Assembly (NCBI RefSeq): GCF_002079055.1
Contig: NC_047497.1
Span: 354,501-418,500, forward strand
Source of the DNA: Saccharomyces paradoxus
Taxonomy: Eukaryota; Ascomycota; Saccharomycetes; Saccharomycetales; Saccharomycetaceae
Reading direction: 5' to 3'
DNA: 64,000 bases
This document shows, in pieces, positions 21,603-31,339 of the stretch (the stretch's first letter is position 1; each line of letters opens with the position of its first letter). Under the pieces are notes generated by a model. The model was not told the origin of the DNA. It searched no databases and saw only the letters and a program-made list of their open reading frames with translations. The position numbers and the translations under genes are program-made.

Positions 21603-22277
21603 ATGGATTATATAAAGAAGGCCATTTGGGGGCCAGACCCTAAGGAACAGCAGAGGAGGATCAAGTCAGTGCTGAGAAAAAATGGTCGAAATATAGACAA
21701 ATCGTTGCGGGAACTCACAGTTTTGCAGAATAAAACTCAGCAACTTATCAAGAAATCTGCGAAAAAGAACGATGTTAGGACAGTTCGGTTATATGCTAAA
21801 GAACTGTACCAAATCAATAAGCAATATAATAGAATGTACACTTCCAGAGCACAATTGGATTCTGTTCGAATGAAAATAGATGAAGCAATCAGAATGAACG
21901 CCTTGTCAAATCAAATGGCCGACAGTGCGGGTTTAATGAGGGAAGTGAATTCATTAGTTAGACTACCCCAGTTGAGAAATACGATGATTGAATTAGAGAA
22001 GGAACTTATGAAATCTGGAATTATAAGTGAAATGGTGGATGATACCATGGAGAGTGTTGGGGATGTAGGGGAGGAGATGGACGAAGCTGTTGACGAAGAA
22101 GTTAATAAGATTGTTGAACAATACACGAACGAGAAATTCAAGAACGTCGATCAAGTGCCAACCGTAGAATTAGCAACCGATAAAGAAGAGCAAGAAATTC
22201 CGGATGAAAAAGTTGATGAGGAAGCAGATAGGATGGTAAATGAAATGCGTGAAAGGCTCAAAGCCTTGCAAAACTAG
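21603..22277 (+). CDS. VPS24: Vps24, ESCRT-III subunit
   Basis: This 224-aa Snf7-family protein has the usual plan: basic N-terminal helices (about 15-130, rich in K, R and Q) and an acidic C-terminal half (VGDVGEEMDEAVDEEVNK) ending in a MIM-type helix, EEADRMVNEMRERLKAL, which recruits the Vps4 ATPase. Together with Vps2, Vps24 caps the Snf7 polymer and drives budding of vesicles into multivesicular endosomes. The length matches S. cerevisiae Vps24. The ATG at 21603 is the first of the frame. NFU1 is convergent, 236 bp away. Confidence 0.97.
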   Translation: MDYIKKAIWGPDPKEQQRRIKSVLRKNGRNIDKSLRELTVLQNKTQQLIKKSAKKNDVRTVRLYAKELYQINKQYNRMYTSRAQLDSVRMKIDEAIRMNALSNQMADSAGLMREVNSLVRLPQLRNTMIELEKELMKSGIISEMVDDTMESVGDVGEEMDEAVDEEVNKIVEQYTNEKFKNVDQVPTVELATDKEEQEIPDEKVDEEADRMVNEMRERLKALQN

Positions 22278-22513
22278 AGTGTTACTGTGCCTGTACAAAA
22301 AAAATAAATAAATAATTGAATAAATAATGGTACGAATAACACAGTAAAAAAGACACCCCATGTTTAATGTACTGAAAAGTTATATGTTATATCTTTCTTT
22401 CATGATGACATTTAAAATAGGTACGGACTATCGAGAAGTAATAATGGAAGTGAAGACAGAATATACAGACTTTTTTTTGTCTCCTCTTGTATTTTTTTGA
22501 AGGACAGAACATT

Positions 22514-23284
22514 TTAGTTGTTTTGGCTTGCATTCTTACTCGATTCCAGCTTTTTTTCAAGCTTATCGAATTCCTTTAATGCTATTTCCTGTTCAGGATC
22601 CATGATCTGAATCACTTCTTTTACTTCATCCACATAGTGCTTCAACATGGACTCAATACCGTACTTCAAAGTTACTTCACTGGAGGAGCATGAAGTACAT
22701 GCACCTTGTAATCTTAAATACACGGTCCCTGTCTTTGGATCCCACCCACGATAGTCGATATCACCGCCATCCTCCAAGATGGCCGGCCTTATTCTTGTAT
22801 CTATTAGCTCTTCAATCAACTCGCTGACTTCTTCATCTTCTTCGGTAAGCTCAAATTTGGGCATATTTATCTTGTAGCCACCCTCTCCTTCTTCTTCTTG
22901 GACAGCATGGAATTCTTTAGATATTACATCATCACCACAAGCAAGCTGCTTGGTTAACAAATCCACAATTTCAGGCTTAATACTGTTCCAATGGACCATT
23001 CTATCTTTATTAATCGTGAGAAAATCATCACCTATCATTAAAGACTCCACTCCTGGACACTGCAAGAAAATTTGCTGTGCCAACTTGGAATGGTTGATGA
23101 GGTTTTCATCAGTGTTTTTAATAACAATACTCTTGGAGCCACGCGTCTGTAGCATCTCGCCATCTGTGGAAAGGAATTTTAAGGCATTTTCATTTGGAGT
23201 CGTTAAAGTCTTGATATGGATTAATCTCTGAGAATTCAACCAAAAACACTGAGATCTCCCTAATTTAGTAATTGATTTGAACAT
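22514..23284 (-). CDS. NFU1: Nfu1, mitochondrial iron-sulfur cluster transfer protein
   Basis: This 256-aa protein has a mitochondrial presequence (basic, hydroxylated first 25 residues), an N-terminal Nfu domain (about 27-115) and a C-terminal NifU-like domain (about 145-230) with the cluster-binding C196-X2-C199 in GACTSCSSS. Nfu1 passes [4Fe-4S] clusters to targets such as lipoyl synthase and succinate dehydrogenase in the matrix. The tail after about 235 is charged. Length equals that of S. cerevisiae. The promoter is shared with the divergent PTM1. Confidence 0.96.
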   Translation of the reverse strand: MFKSITKLGRSQCFWLNSQRLIHIKTLTTPNENALKFLSTDGEMLQTRGSKSIVIKNTDENLINHSKLAQQIFLQCPGVESLMIGDDFLTINKDRMVHWNSIKPEIVDLLTKQLACGDDVISKEFHAVQEEEGEGGYKINMPKFELTEEDEEVSELIEELIDTRIRPAILEDGGDIDYRGWDPKTGTVYLRLQGACTSCSSSEVTLKYGIESMLKHYVDEVKEVIQIMDPEQEIALKEFDKLEKKLESSKNASQNN

Positions 23285-24088
23285 TGTTAGTCAGTTTTGC
23301 GCTTCTTTTGCTGAGCTTATGCTGATCTATTGCTTTTTTACCCTGGAATAATCCGCCATATACGCTTCTCTTTATAGTGGTTAATAATCGATGTTGTAAA
23401 TAGATCGCCGAAATTCGGAAAACTTAAATGCCTTATCACTTCATACGTTGAAAGGATATACCAAAAATCACTAGGGCTCCACTAAGTGCTTCTTTGGATT
23501 CGTTGGGATGCCTGCTTTGACGCTCTCAACTAACACAAGCCCACTCTTACCATGTGACTATACCCAAAAATCACTGTTCTACGCTCAAGAGAACGTAGAC
23601 GCCACAATTTTTGTGTTTTAAAAGCACAGTTGTGCAGTTTATACGCAATGATAATTCCCTTCTATGGTCTATCGTGCGCCTTATACATTGCAGCATCAAA
23701 AGTGTCGAATATTGTTCTAGAACTGCTTCCAAGTCCCCATGTATACCTCTTTTCAGCTAAAGCGTGGTTACTTCTTCTCTTGCTCACTTGTTTTGCCCGA
23801 TTTAGATATTGCACCCGTGCACGTCACACATAAGCCTAGTCTTTTAAATAGTGTGTGGAAAAACGAAGATGAAGAAAAAGATAGAGCAAGATATAGGAGT
23901 AGGAGAGGAATAGGGATAGTCGAAAAAAAGGTTAACCTCAATCTAATAGTCAAAAGGATCAAGTATTTCGTTCAGATTTTGCAGGTTAAAAATTGAAAGT
24001 AGAAAATATCTCTGTAATTTTAAGGAACAGTTTGTGAAAGGCTTACTAGCAGTAAATTTACAAAAAAACTAAAAAGTGTACAGGTACA
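23285..24088. other. Divergent NFU1/PTM1 promoter region
   Basis: These 804 bp carry an Aft1-type core (TGCACCCG, 23810-23817) as a single match, and purine-rich sequence near 23865-23920. Short ORFs here (60-85 codons) have no recognisable domain. Confidence 0.5.
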
Positions 24089-25660
24089 ATGAGAGTATGT
24101 CAGTTTTGCCGACCTTTCCAATTGCTCACTTGCTTCTTATGTTACCTCCTAGTGTTTGTGAGAGCTAACAAGGAGAAGATAAATCAAAATGATTATCAAG
24201 TGTGCGCCGGTATGTATTCCAAAGAAGATTGGAAGGGCAAAAAAGACCCGTTTATATCATTCAATCTTAAGAAAATAAGTGGAATGAGTGATGATTCTGA
24301 TCCAGGCATAGTCGTTGCAATCTATGATTTCCAAGACTTTGAGCACTTAGGTGTAGAATTGCCCGATGGAGAAATGTATTATATTTGTGATGATTATGCA
24401 ATCGACATCGGGATTTGTGAAGAAGAAAATCGTGATGAATTCATTATTCAGGATGTTGTTTATGATCCATATACTTCCACAAATAGATCTTTAGCTAATC
24501 CAATTATGACGTTTCCTCAAAGTGAAGTAGGTCTGCATGACACTAGATACCCAATAAAAGAAACCGGGTTCTATTGTGTTACTGCTTTCAGGTCTTCGAC
24601 ATCTACCAAATTCAATGCTGTGGTGAATTTTAGGAATGCGTATGGTCATCTTGCGGGTACTGAGATCAATAAACTGCCACTTTATGGTCTTTTGGCTGTT
24701 GCATACGTAGTGGCGATGGCGTTATATTCCTTCGCTTTCTGGAAGCACAAGCATGAATTGCTACCATTACAAAAGTATTTGCTGGCCTTCTTCGTATTTT
24801 TAACCGCTGAAACCATATTCGTATGGGCATACTATGATTTAAAAAATGAAAAAGGTAATACTGCGGGAATTAAAGTTTATATGGTGTTCCTATCGATATT
24901 AACGGCTGGTAAAGTTACATTTTCATTTTTCCTATTGTTAATTATTGCTTTGGGCTACGGTATCGTGTACCCTAAGTTGAATAAGACGTTGATGAGGCGT
25001 TGCCAAATGTATGCTGCGTTAACATATGCAATTTGCATTGGATTTTTGATTCAAAGTTATTTGACCGACATGCAGGCACCATCTCCACTAATCCTGATCA
25101 CCCTGATTCCTATGGCACTTGCATTAATCGTATTTTACTACATGATTATTAGATCCATGACGAAAACAGTTATCTATTTGAAAGAGCAAAGGCAGATTGT
25201 AAAATTAAACATGTACAAGAAGCTACTATACATCATTTATGCCTCCTTTTTAAGTGTTCTTGCTGGTAGTATAGTTTCGTCATTTATCTATGTTGGCATG
25301 AACACCATTGAAATGATTGAGAAGAACTGGAGATCGAGGTTTTTCGTTACTGATTTCTGGCCTACATTGGTGTATTTCATTGTTTTTGTTACCATTGCCT
25401 TCTTATGGAGGCCAACGGATACTTCATACATGCTAGCCGCATCCCAGCAACTGCCTACAGACCCGGAAAATGTCGCAGACTTCGACTTGGGCGATCTGCA
25501 ATCCTTCGACGATCAAGATGACGCAAGTATCATCACTGGTGAACGTGCCATAGACGAGGACGACCTGAATTTGAATTTTACCGATGAAGAAGAAGGCCAT
25601 GATAATGTAAATAACCACGGCCACAACCATGAGCCGGTACCTTCCTCCCCAACAAAATAA
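24089..25660 (+). CDS. PTM1: Ptm1, GOST-type seven-transmembrane protein
   Basis: This 523-aa protein has a signal peptide (about 1-26), a lumenal beta-rich domain (about 30-200) with several cysteines, and seven hydrophobic helices from about 205 to 455, followed by an acidic cytosolic tail with H/N-rich end. This is the plan of the GOST (Golgi-dynamics-domain seven-transmembrane, LU7TM) family, which includes plant and animal trafficking proteins. Ptm1 in S. cerevisiae is found with late-Golgi vesicles; its function is unclear and it has a paralogue (YHL017W). The ATG at 24089 is the natural start because it begins the signal peptide. Confidence 0.93.
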   Translation: MRVCQFCRPFQLLTCFLCYLLVFVRANKEKINQNDYQVCAGMYSKEDWKGKKDPFISFNLKKISGMSDDSDPGIVVAIYDFQDFEHLGVELPDGEMYYICDDYAIDIGICEEENRDEFIIQDVVYDPYTSTNRSLANPIMTFPQSEVGLHDTRYPIKETGFYCVTAFRSSTSTKFNAVVNFRNAYGHLAGTEINKLPLYGLLAVAYVVAMALYSFAFWKHKHELLPLQKYLLAFFVFLTAETIFVWAYYDLKNEKGNTAGIKVYMVFLSILTAGKVTFSFFLLLIIALGYGIVYPKLNKTLMRRCQMYAALTYAICIGFLIQSYLTDMQAPSPLILITLIPMALALIVFYYMIIRSMTKTVIYLKEQRQIVKLNMYKKLLYIIYASFLSVLAGSIVSSFIYVGMNTIEMIEKNWRSRFFVTDFWPTLVYFIVFVTIAFLWRPTDTSYMLAASQQLPTDPENVADFDLGDLQSFDDQDDASIITGERAIDEDDLNLNFTDEEEGHDNVNNHGHNHEPVPSSPTK

Positions 25661-27080
25661 CGCTACCTCCAGGCAGATTTGATTAAGTGATGAGGTAAAA
25701 AGAATTTTATCTTCGAAAGCAGTTGCGAAAATGTTTACAAGAGAAAAAAGAAAGTATGTACCATATATATTTTTGGTGAATGCAGATGTGAACATGAATA
25801 TGAATATAAATAAATAAATGCGTTGCACGTCTCTCTTCGTTTAACTTGCGCCTGCTTTTACCTGTTTATAACTGTAATCACTCAAGCTATACCACACTCT
25901 AGACCTAACTTTCTGTTTTACATCTCTTTTAGCCGTTCGCTGAGAATTTGAGAATTTTTTTTCGGTGATAGGATGAACCACATAAAAGCGAAACAAGCGA
26001 AAAGTTTCTATTCATGGACTATAAAACGGGAGAGAAATTTGACCTTTCGATTTAACGTGTTCGCATGCTCATGAGAAGAATGAGAAGAATGCAGGACCAG
26101 GCCAGAAGCGGGGAATCCCTTTTGTTCAAGGATGAACAAGGAAGCCAAATGACATAAGGTTGTGCGTTGCACCAATGCTGTCCTTATTAATTTTCCCTGG
26201 CTTTTTCGGTCCTTCCTATGTAACATAACATGTGTATTCTATTTGTTTATGATGAGACCACGTCCTTAGTGACAATGCTATAAACCCAGCTCTTCGATTC
26301 GTTTTTAATGAAAGGGAGAAGATTTTTTTGTCAAACGCTCTGAGTAATAGAATATACATGCCACAGCATTTTGTAGTTACTTGTCTTACGCTACCTAGTG
26401 AACGGATGGTCCCTGTAGAGGTCGTTTTACAGGATCATTTTATTCAATGTGATTGCTCCTGAAGCCGTACCAATATGATCGTTTTGCGCGCGGGTTCATG
26501 CAAGTCAGTTGTTCTCTCAGGCCTTTATTAAAATAGGCAGGGAGGTCATATGACATGCGTACGAACATCGATTATCGTTTTTTGTGAGGTGGGCTATAAC
26601 CAACAGAGATAGAATAATCAACATTATATCAATTGAAAACTATATAACCTCACTAATGATCCGAGCTTCTTGAAACAGCAGGTATTAGGCTCATAAAAAA
26701 CCGTGGTTGCTTTGTGCATCTTCCTTTAGTTTTTTCCTTTTTTTCATGTAACTAGGCAAGACGATTATGGAAAGGAACCTTTTAAGGAAAAACAGGAAAA
26801 AAAAAAATAGTAGTAGTAACAAGAATTCAAAAATTAAAGCAAGTCAAAATAAGAGCGCGTCAGTTAGGAATCATACTTGGAGTTTTGAGACTTGAGTATT
26901 GTCCATCCAACATATTCTGCTCTTTGACCCTAGACTTCGTCAGAAATCGCCTCTCCCTTGTATAATATTGTGCAGTACCTTCCCGCAATTTTCATTGGTG
27001 CAACAATAATACGCTTCTTCAATTTTTTACTTTGGTAAAGAAGCTATACTCTTCTCTCAAACTCCAGTATATTTTAAATT
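25661..27080. other. PTM1 3' region, snR69 and RGT1 promoter
   Basis: This 1.4-kb stretch contains the snoRNA listed separately (about 26246-26346) and about 730 bp upstream of RGT1 with A/T runs (for example 26803). No protein gene was recognised; a 72-codon ORF on the minus strand (26008-26226) is not supported. Confidence 0.6.
26246..26346 (+). ncRNA. SNR69: snR69, box C/D snoRNA guiding 25S rRNA C2948 methylation
   Basis: I identified this from sequence logic. A C box ATGATGA (26249-26255) and a D box CTGA (26340-26343) lie about 85 nt apart, flanked by short complementary ends (CTATT at 26239-26243 and AATAG at 26346-26350). Between them TAAACCCAGCTC (26281-26292) is complementary to 25S rRNA GAGCUGGGUUUA. 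A TCGA at 26294-26297 acts as D' box, and the fifth base upstream of it pairs with C2948. S. cerevisiae snR69 guides this site, is about 101 nt long, and maps to this arm of chromosome XI. A possible C' box AATGAAA is at 26307-26313. The exact ends are estimated. Confidence 0.85.
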
Positions 27081-30000
27081 ATGAACGAGCTGAACGCTGT
27101 TTCGACAAACTCCAGTGACTCCACTAAGAACGGTGGTACTTCCAATAGTCCCGACGATATGGACTCCGCAGCAGCAGCTAGTCACGCAATAAAGAAAAGA
27201 ACAAAGGCCTCTCGGGCATGTGATCAGTGTCGTAAAAAGAAGATTAAATGTGATTATAAAGACGAAAAGGGTGTCTGCTCAAACTGTCAAAGAAATGGAG
27301 ACCGTTGTGGTTTTGAAAGGGTTCCTTTGAAAAGAGGGCCCTCGAAAGGCTATACGAGGAGCACTAGCCATCCGAGGACTAACGAAATACAAGACCACAA
27401 TAACGCAAGATCATATAATACGTTTGATAACGGTAACAATACGAACAATAGCATGAGCAATAGCGGCAACAACGCTGTCAATAGTAACACTGTCCCAAGT
27501 ACTCCTTCGAGATCTAATTCAGTTCTATTGCCTCCACTAACACAGTACATTCCTCAAGCTGGTGGCGTGCCTCCTGGTTACTCGAACTCAGCGATTCAAC
27601 CAACCATACCCGCCGGTAATATTGGGCAGCAGCAGTTTTGGAAAGTCCCCTACCATGAGTTTCAACATCAAAGAAAGGGATCTATTGATTCTTTGCAAAG
27701 CGATATATCGGTAAGAACATTAAATCCGAACGAACAGTTGTCTTATAACACTGTTCAACAATCCCCCATAACGAATAAAACCACTAATGATTCTGGCAAT
27801 GCAAACGGGAGTATCGCCGGCTCAGGTAGTGCCTCTGGCAGTGGTGGTTACTGGTCCTTTATAAGAACTTCTGGTTTACTAGCTCCTACAGATGACCACA
27901 ATGAGGAACAGACAAGAAGATCAAGTTCCATACCTTCTTTGCTACGAAACACTTCAAATTCTCTTTTATTAGGTGGCCAGCCTCAGCTTCCCCCACCCCA
28001 GCAACAATCACAGGCGCAAGCGCAACAAAAGCTACAACAAGGACAGAATCTATACTCGTATTCTCAGTTTTCCCAGCAGCAACCGTACAACCCATCGATA
28101 TCATCTTTTGGTCAATTTGCCGCCAATGGATTTCATTCCAGACAAGGATCAGTTGCCAGCGAGGCTATGTCCCCCAGTGCACCTGCCATGTTTACGAGTA
28201 CATCCACAAATCCTGTAAATGTTGCACAGCAAACACAAAGACTTCAAGGACAGGAGGTGCCGCAATTTTCATCCGACTTGGATGTAAATAAAAGGCGACA
28301 ATCAGCCCCAGTATCGGTAACAATATCTGCGGACAGACTGAATGGTAATGAAAATAATAATGGCGATATTAGCAACCATAATGGTAGCAATAATAGCGGT
28401 TCTTCTAAGGATCCATCTCAACATTCCCAAGAATCTGTAACGACACCAGCAGCCTTAGAAGCATCCAGCCCCGGATCCACACCGCAAAGAAGTACAAAAA
28501 AGCGCAGGAAAAGTTACGTATCCAAGAAGGCGAAGCCAAAGAGAGATTCTTCTATTTCTATAACATCCAAAGATTCTTCTCACCCAATGACAACTATCGC
28601 GTATGGACAGATATCCGATGTGGATCTGATAGATACTTACTATGAGTTCATACATGTAGGATTTCCGATCATACCTTTAAACAAAACGACCTTGACCAGT
28701 GATTTATTGTTAGTTAACACTCAGCCAATTTCCAATATACACGAAGTCAATTCATATGTTATTCTGTGGTTCAGAAACTCATTGGAATTGTTAGTTCGTG
28801 TGGCTCTGAAACAAAAGCCAGGTGGCAAATTTTTTGATAATATTGTTGGCATGCCTATGTCACCAGGAAATGACAACAACAAAGCTGGGTTCACCACAGC
28901 CGCGGCAAGAGATGATACTGAGAAAACAAGACGTGATTCGCATAATGAAGTACAGGATACTTTAGAAGTACAAAGCGTTTTTATTGCCGCTCTTAATGAA
29001 TGTTTTCAAAAAATCGTAGATATCCATCCCAAATTCAGAGAAAACAACGACCAAATTTCGCCGAAGATCAAGGTTATCTATCTATCCACTTTTATTCTTT
29101 TAAATTACATATTGGCATTTGTTGGATACGATAATTCATTCGTACTGGGAATGTCAGTAACAATTTTCAACGAATTTAAACTATACAAACTATTGCTGTT
29201 TCCGGAGCCAGATATTAATGATGCGACGGCCCCAGTTGATGACGAGGTTAACACGCGAAATGAGAATACAAAAACGTCCGAATTTGAAATTGGATCAGAA
29301 AGTGCTGGGCATATGAATCCATCCAATTCACCAAACTCCATGGACGAAAATATGAGTCATTATTCAGTGCTATTCAAAAGATTATACGTCTTGCTTTCAG
29401 TTTTTGATTCTTTACAGAGCTGTGCATTCGGTGGGCCCAAGCTATTAAACATTTCCATCCAAGGTTCTACAGAAAGGTTTTTTTCTAATGATTTAGCCTC
29501 AAAATGGTGCCTAGAGCAGAGCCAATTGAGATTGAAAAGCGTTTTGCAAAGTTTGAAATTGGGTGAGTTGATGAGTGAGCTGACCAGAAATAGAATATCA
29601 ATGAACGCGGCTAGGAAGCCTGGGTTCGATATTGCCAAATCTTCTTCATTATTGTCGGAATATGTGGAGACTCAACCCATATCGGTAGCGCAATTATTTT
29701 GTAAACTATTAATTGGAAAGCACAATTTCATTAACTGTTTATTGTCGTTATATGATTCAGAAACGGAAGTCTACTCAGAACTAACGTTGGACCTGAGTTC
29801 GAAAATAGCAGATTCTCTGTGTTCATTAATATCAATAATTTTGCAAGTATTGACATTGATATTAAGACTAAACCCCACAAACAGTATTGATTTTAACTAT
29901 AGACCTCCGAACCCGCCCACTAATGACTCTACGGTACAAGAGACCCCATCTGCTATGAGCTCGTCCCCAGTGACTGGTAATGTCGACGCTGCACCTCCAT

Positions 30001-30578
30001 CCGAGGGGAACCCAGATTTTTACAAGAAATTATTGGGCTTGAAACAAGACACTGGTACAATCCTTTCAGACCTGTGCCGGGGAGTAATTTCCCCTTTTGC
30101 TATTGCCATCCTGCACGAAGTCTACAACATCACCGAACTGGTCAAGCAAATGCCTACATCACTCATTAGCATAATGATGACAGCCACTACCACACAGAAT
30201 ACCCAAGACACCAAGAAGTCACAGGACTTGGTCATGAAGCTGTCAAACTCGATGAATGAAGTAGTTCAGATTACCAGCGTGCTTACAATGATCAAGCCGT
30301 TCAAGATCTTCGAGCATGAACTCAATAAGCCCATTATGTCCTTGACAGGAGGACTTTCACCTGCTACCAGAAACGACGTCATGTGGACAAGATCAGGCCA
30401 AAGCCTCCGCGAGTCATCAGTTATGAAGGCATTGCTTGAAGAACGCCGTACTTTGAGCACACAACCGACAACGGCGCCAGCAGCCGCAGTGGAGTCCAGG
30501 CTTGAGAACGTTGCCCTGGAAAACTTCGTCAGTATCGGCTGGAAGCTGTTGGACGATTCCGAGTTAGGTTGGTACTGA
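27081..30578 (+). CDS. RGT1: Rgt1, zinc-cluster regulator of hexose transporter genes
   Basis: This 1165-aa protein has a Zn2Cys6 binuclear cluster with cysteines at 47, 50, 57, 66, 69 and 76, followed by a basic linker. Long N-, Q- and S-rich tracts follow (about 100-450), then a basic patch (KKRRKSYVSKKAKPKRD, about 475-495) and a helical C-terminal half typical of fungal-specific factors. Rgt1 represses HXT genes in low glucose with Mth1, Std1 and Ssn6-Tup1, and becomes phosphorylated and released when glucose is high. The S. cerevisiae protein is 1170 aa. Q/N tract length is expected to vary among strains. The ATG at 27081 is the first of the frame. Confidence 0.96.
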   Translation: MNELNAVSTNSSDSTKNGGTSNSPDDMDSAAAASHAIKKRTKASRACDQCRKKKIKCDYKDEKGVCSNCQRNGDRCGFERVPLKRGPSKGYTRSTSHPRTNEIQDHNNARSYNTFDNGNNTNNSMSNSGNNAVNSNTVPSTPSRSNSVLLPPLTQYIPQAGGVPPGYSNSAIQPTIPAGNIGQQQFWKVPYHEFQHQRKGSIDSLQSDISVRTLNPNEQLSYNTVQQSPITNKTTNDSGNANGSIAGSGSASGSGGYWSFIRTSGLLAPTDDHNEEQTRRSSSIPSLLRNTSNSLLLGGQPQLPPPQQQSQAQAQQKLQQGQNLYSYSQFSQQQPYNPSISSFGQFAANGFHSRQGSVASEAMSPSAPAMFTSTSTNPVNVAQQTQRLQGQEVPQFSSDLDVNKRRQSAPVSVTISADRLNGNENNNGDISNHNGSNNSGSSKDPSQHSQESVTTPAALEASSPGSTPQRSTKKRRKSYVSKKAKPKRDSSISITSKDSSHPMTTIAYGQISDVDLIDTYYEFIHVGFPIIPLNKTTLTSDLLLVNTQPISNIHEVNSYVILWFRNSLELLVRVALKQKPGGKFFDNIVGMPMSPGNDNNKAGFTTAAARDDTEKTRRDSHNEVQDTLEVQSVFIAALNECFQKIVDIHPKFRENNDQISPKIKVIYLSTFILLNYILAFVGYDNSFVLGMSVTIFNEFKLYKLLLFPEPDINDATAPVDDEVNTRNENTKTSEFEIGSESAGHMNPSNSPNSMDENMSHYSVLFKRLYVLLSVFDSLQSCAFGGPKLLNISIQGSTERFFSNDLASKWCLEQSQLRLKSVLQSLKLGELMSELTRNRISMNAARKPGFDIAKSSSLLSEYVETQPISVAQLFCKLLIGKHNFINCLLSLYDSETEVYSELTLDLSSKIADSLCSLISIILQVLTLILRLNPTNSIDFNYRPPNPPTNDSTVQETPSAMSSSPVTGNVDAAPPSEGNPDFYKKLLGLKQDTGTILSDLCRGVISPFAIAILHEVYNITELVKQMPTSLISIMMTATTTQNTQDTKKSQDLVMKLSNSMNEVVQITSVLTMIKPFKIFEHELNKPIMSLTGGLSPATRNDVMWTRSGQSLRESSVMKALLEERRTLSTQPTTAPAAAVESRLENVALENFVSIGWKLLDDSELGWY

Positions 30579-30809
30579 CAGATGACTACGCTCCCTTCTC
30601 CTGTAAGTCAGGCTCTCCCTTCCCCTCAGACCGAAATCGGTGTAAAGAACTACCATGCAATGACCAACTTAAATAAAACACATAAATAATACGTACACAC
30701 ATACACACTAGCTGTTTTAACCTGTAACAATACTGCCTTGCCAGGGTGCGCTGGTCCTTTGGCTCTGGAGCTCCACCATCTTCCGCAGTATTCGAGAGGC
30801 GCCAAGCTC

Positions 30810-31086
30810 AGGGGCGCGTGCAGACAATGGACGGAGAGTACCTTCCTCTTCCACAGCTAAAGGGGTCTTTCTTTCTCCTACTTTTAGCATACTTTTTCAG
30901 GGGCATGGTCCTTATTGCGCACGTTGCTACCGCCGGTTGTCGCTATTACAGCTGGTATCATTGCTACTACTGTTGCTACTGACTTAGTTCTGGCGCTTGC
31001 GAAGTCCCAAGTTACGGTGTCGGTTTATTGCCACACAGATCCCTGTACAGTCATCTTGTAACCTGATCCCCTTTCCCCCCGCCCCT
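30810..31086. promoter_or_regulatory. Five STRE elements (AGGGG/CCCCT) upstream of UGP1
   Basis: AGGGG occurs at 30810, 30861 and 30899, and CCCCT at 31068 and 31082, all 250-530 bp upstream of the UGP1 ATG. Msn2/Msn4 bind such elements, and UGP1, like other trehalose and glycogen genes, is stress-induced in S. cerevisiae. Confidence 0.65.
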
Positions 31087-31164
31087 TCTCGAACAGCCTG
31101 ACGCGCTTCCTCTTTGTTTGGGCTCGGCCCGTTTTTGCTTTCCCTTTCCCTGTTTTGGATTGAG

Positions 31165-31172
31165 TATATAAA
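31165..31172 (+). promoter_or_regulatory. TATA box of UGP1
   Basis: TATATAAA matches TATAWAWR and lies 175 bp upstream of the UGP1 ATG, together with pyrimidine-rich sequence before and A-rich leader after it. Confidence 0.65.
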
Positions 31173-31339
31173 TCTAAACAAACAACAAAGTTCTTCCAGA
31201 AGGTACAAGAGATAAAAGTTATAGTTTTTCATATTGGAAGTTCAATTTCTACTTTTTTCTACATCAGCACCGTTAAAAGGCCTAGTCCTGTTCCGATTAT
31301 ATAATATAACTCCCACAGCAAGTGTATCATAACATAATA

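Larger units (their letters stand above)
30579..31339. other. RGT1 3' region / UGP1 promoter
   Basis: These 761 bp carry five stress elements (30810-31086) and a TATA box (31165-31172) for UGP1. A 78-codon frame at 30746-30982 starts only at GTG and has one hydrophobic segment; S. cerevisiae has a small annotated ORF (AIM26/YKL037W) in this interval, but here the frame has no upstream ATG and the longest ATG-started version is 51 codons (30827-30982). I therefore do not call it. Confidence 0.6.

Noticed and set aside
30746-30982. 78-codon frame in the UGP1 promoter, at the place of S. cerevisiae AIM26
   Set aside because: It starts at GTG with an in-frame stop just upstream; the ATG-started version is only 51 codons and overlaps STREs. 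It may be a remnant, but I cannot support a gene.
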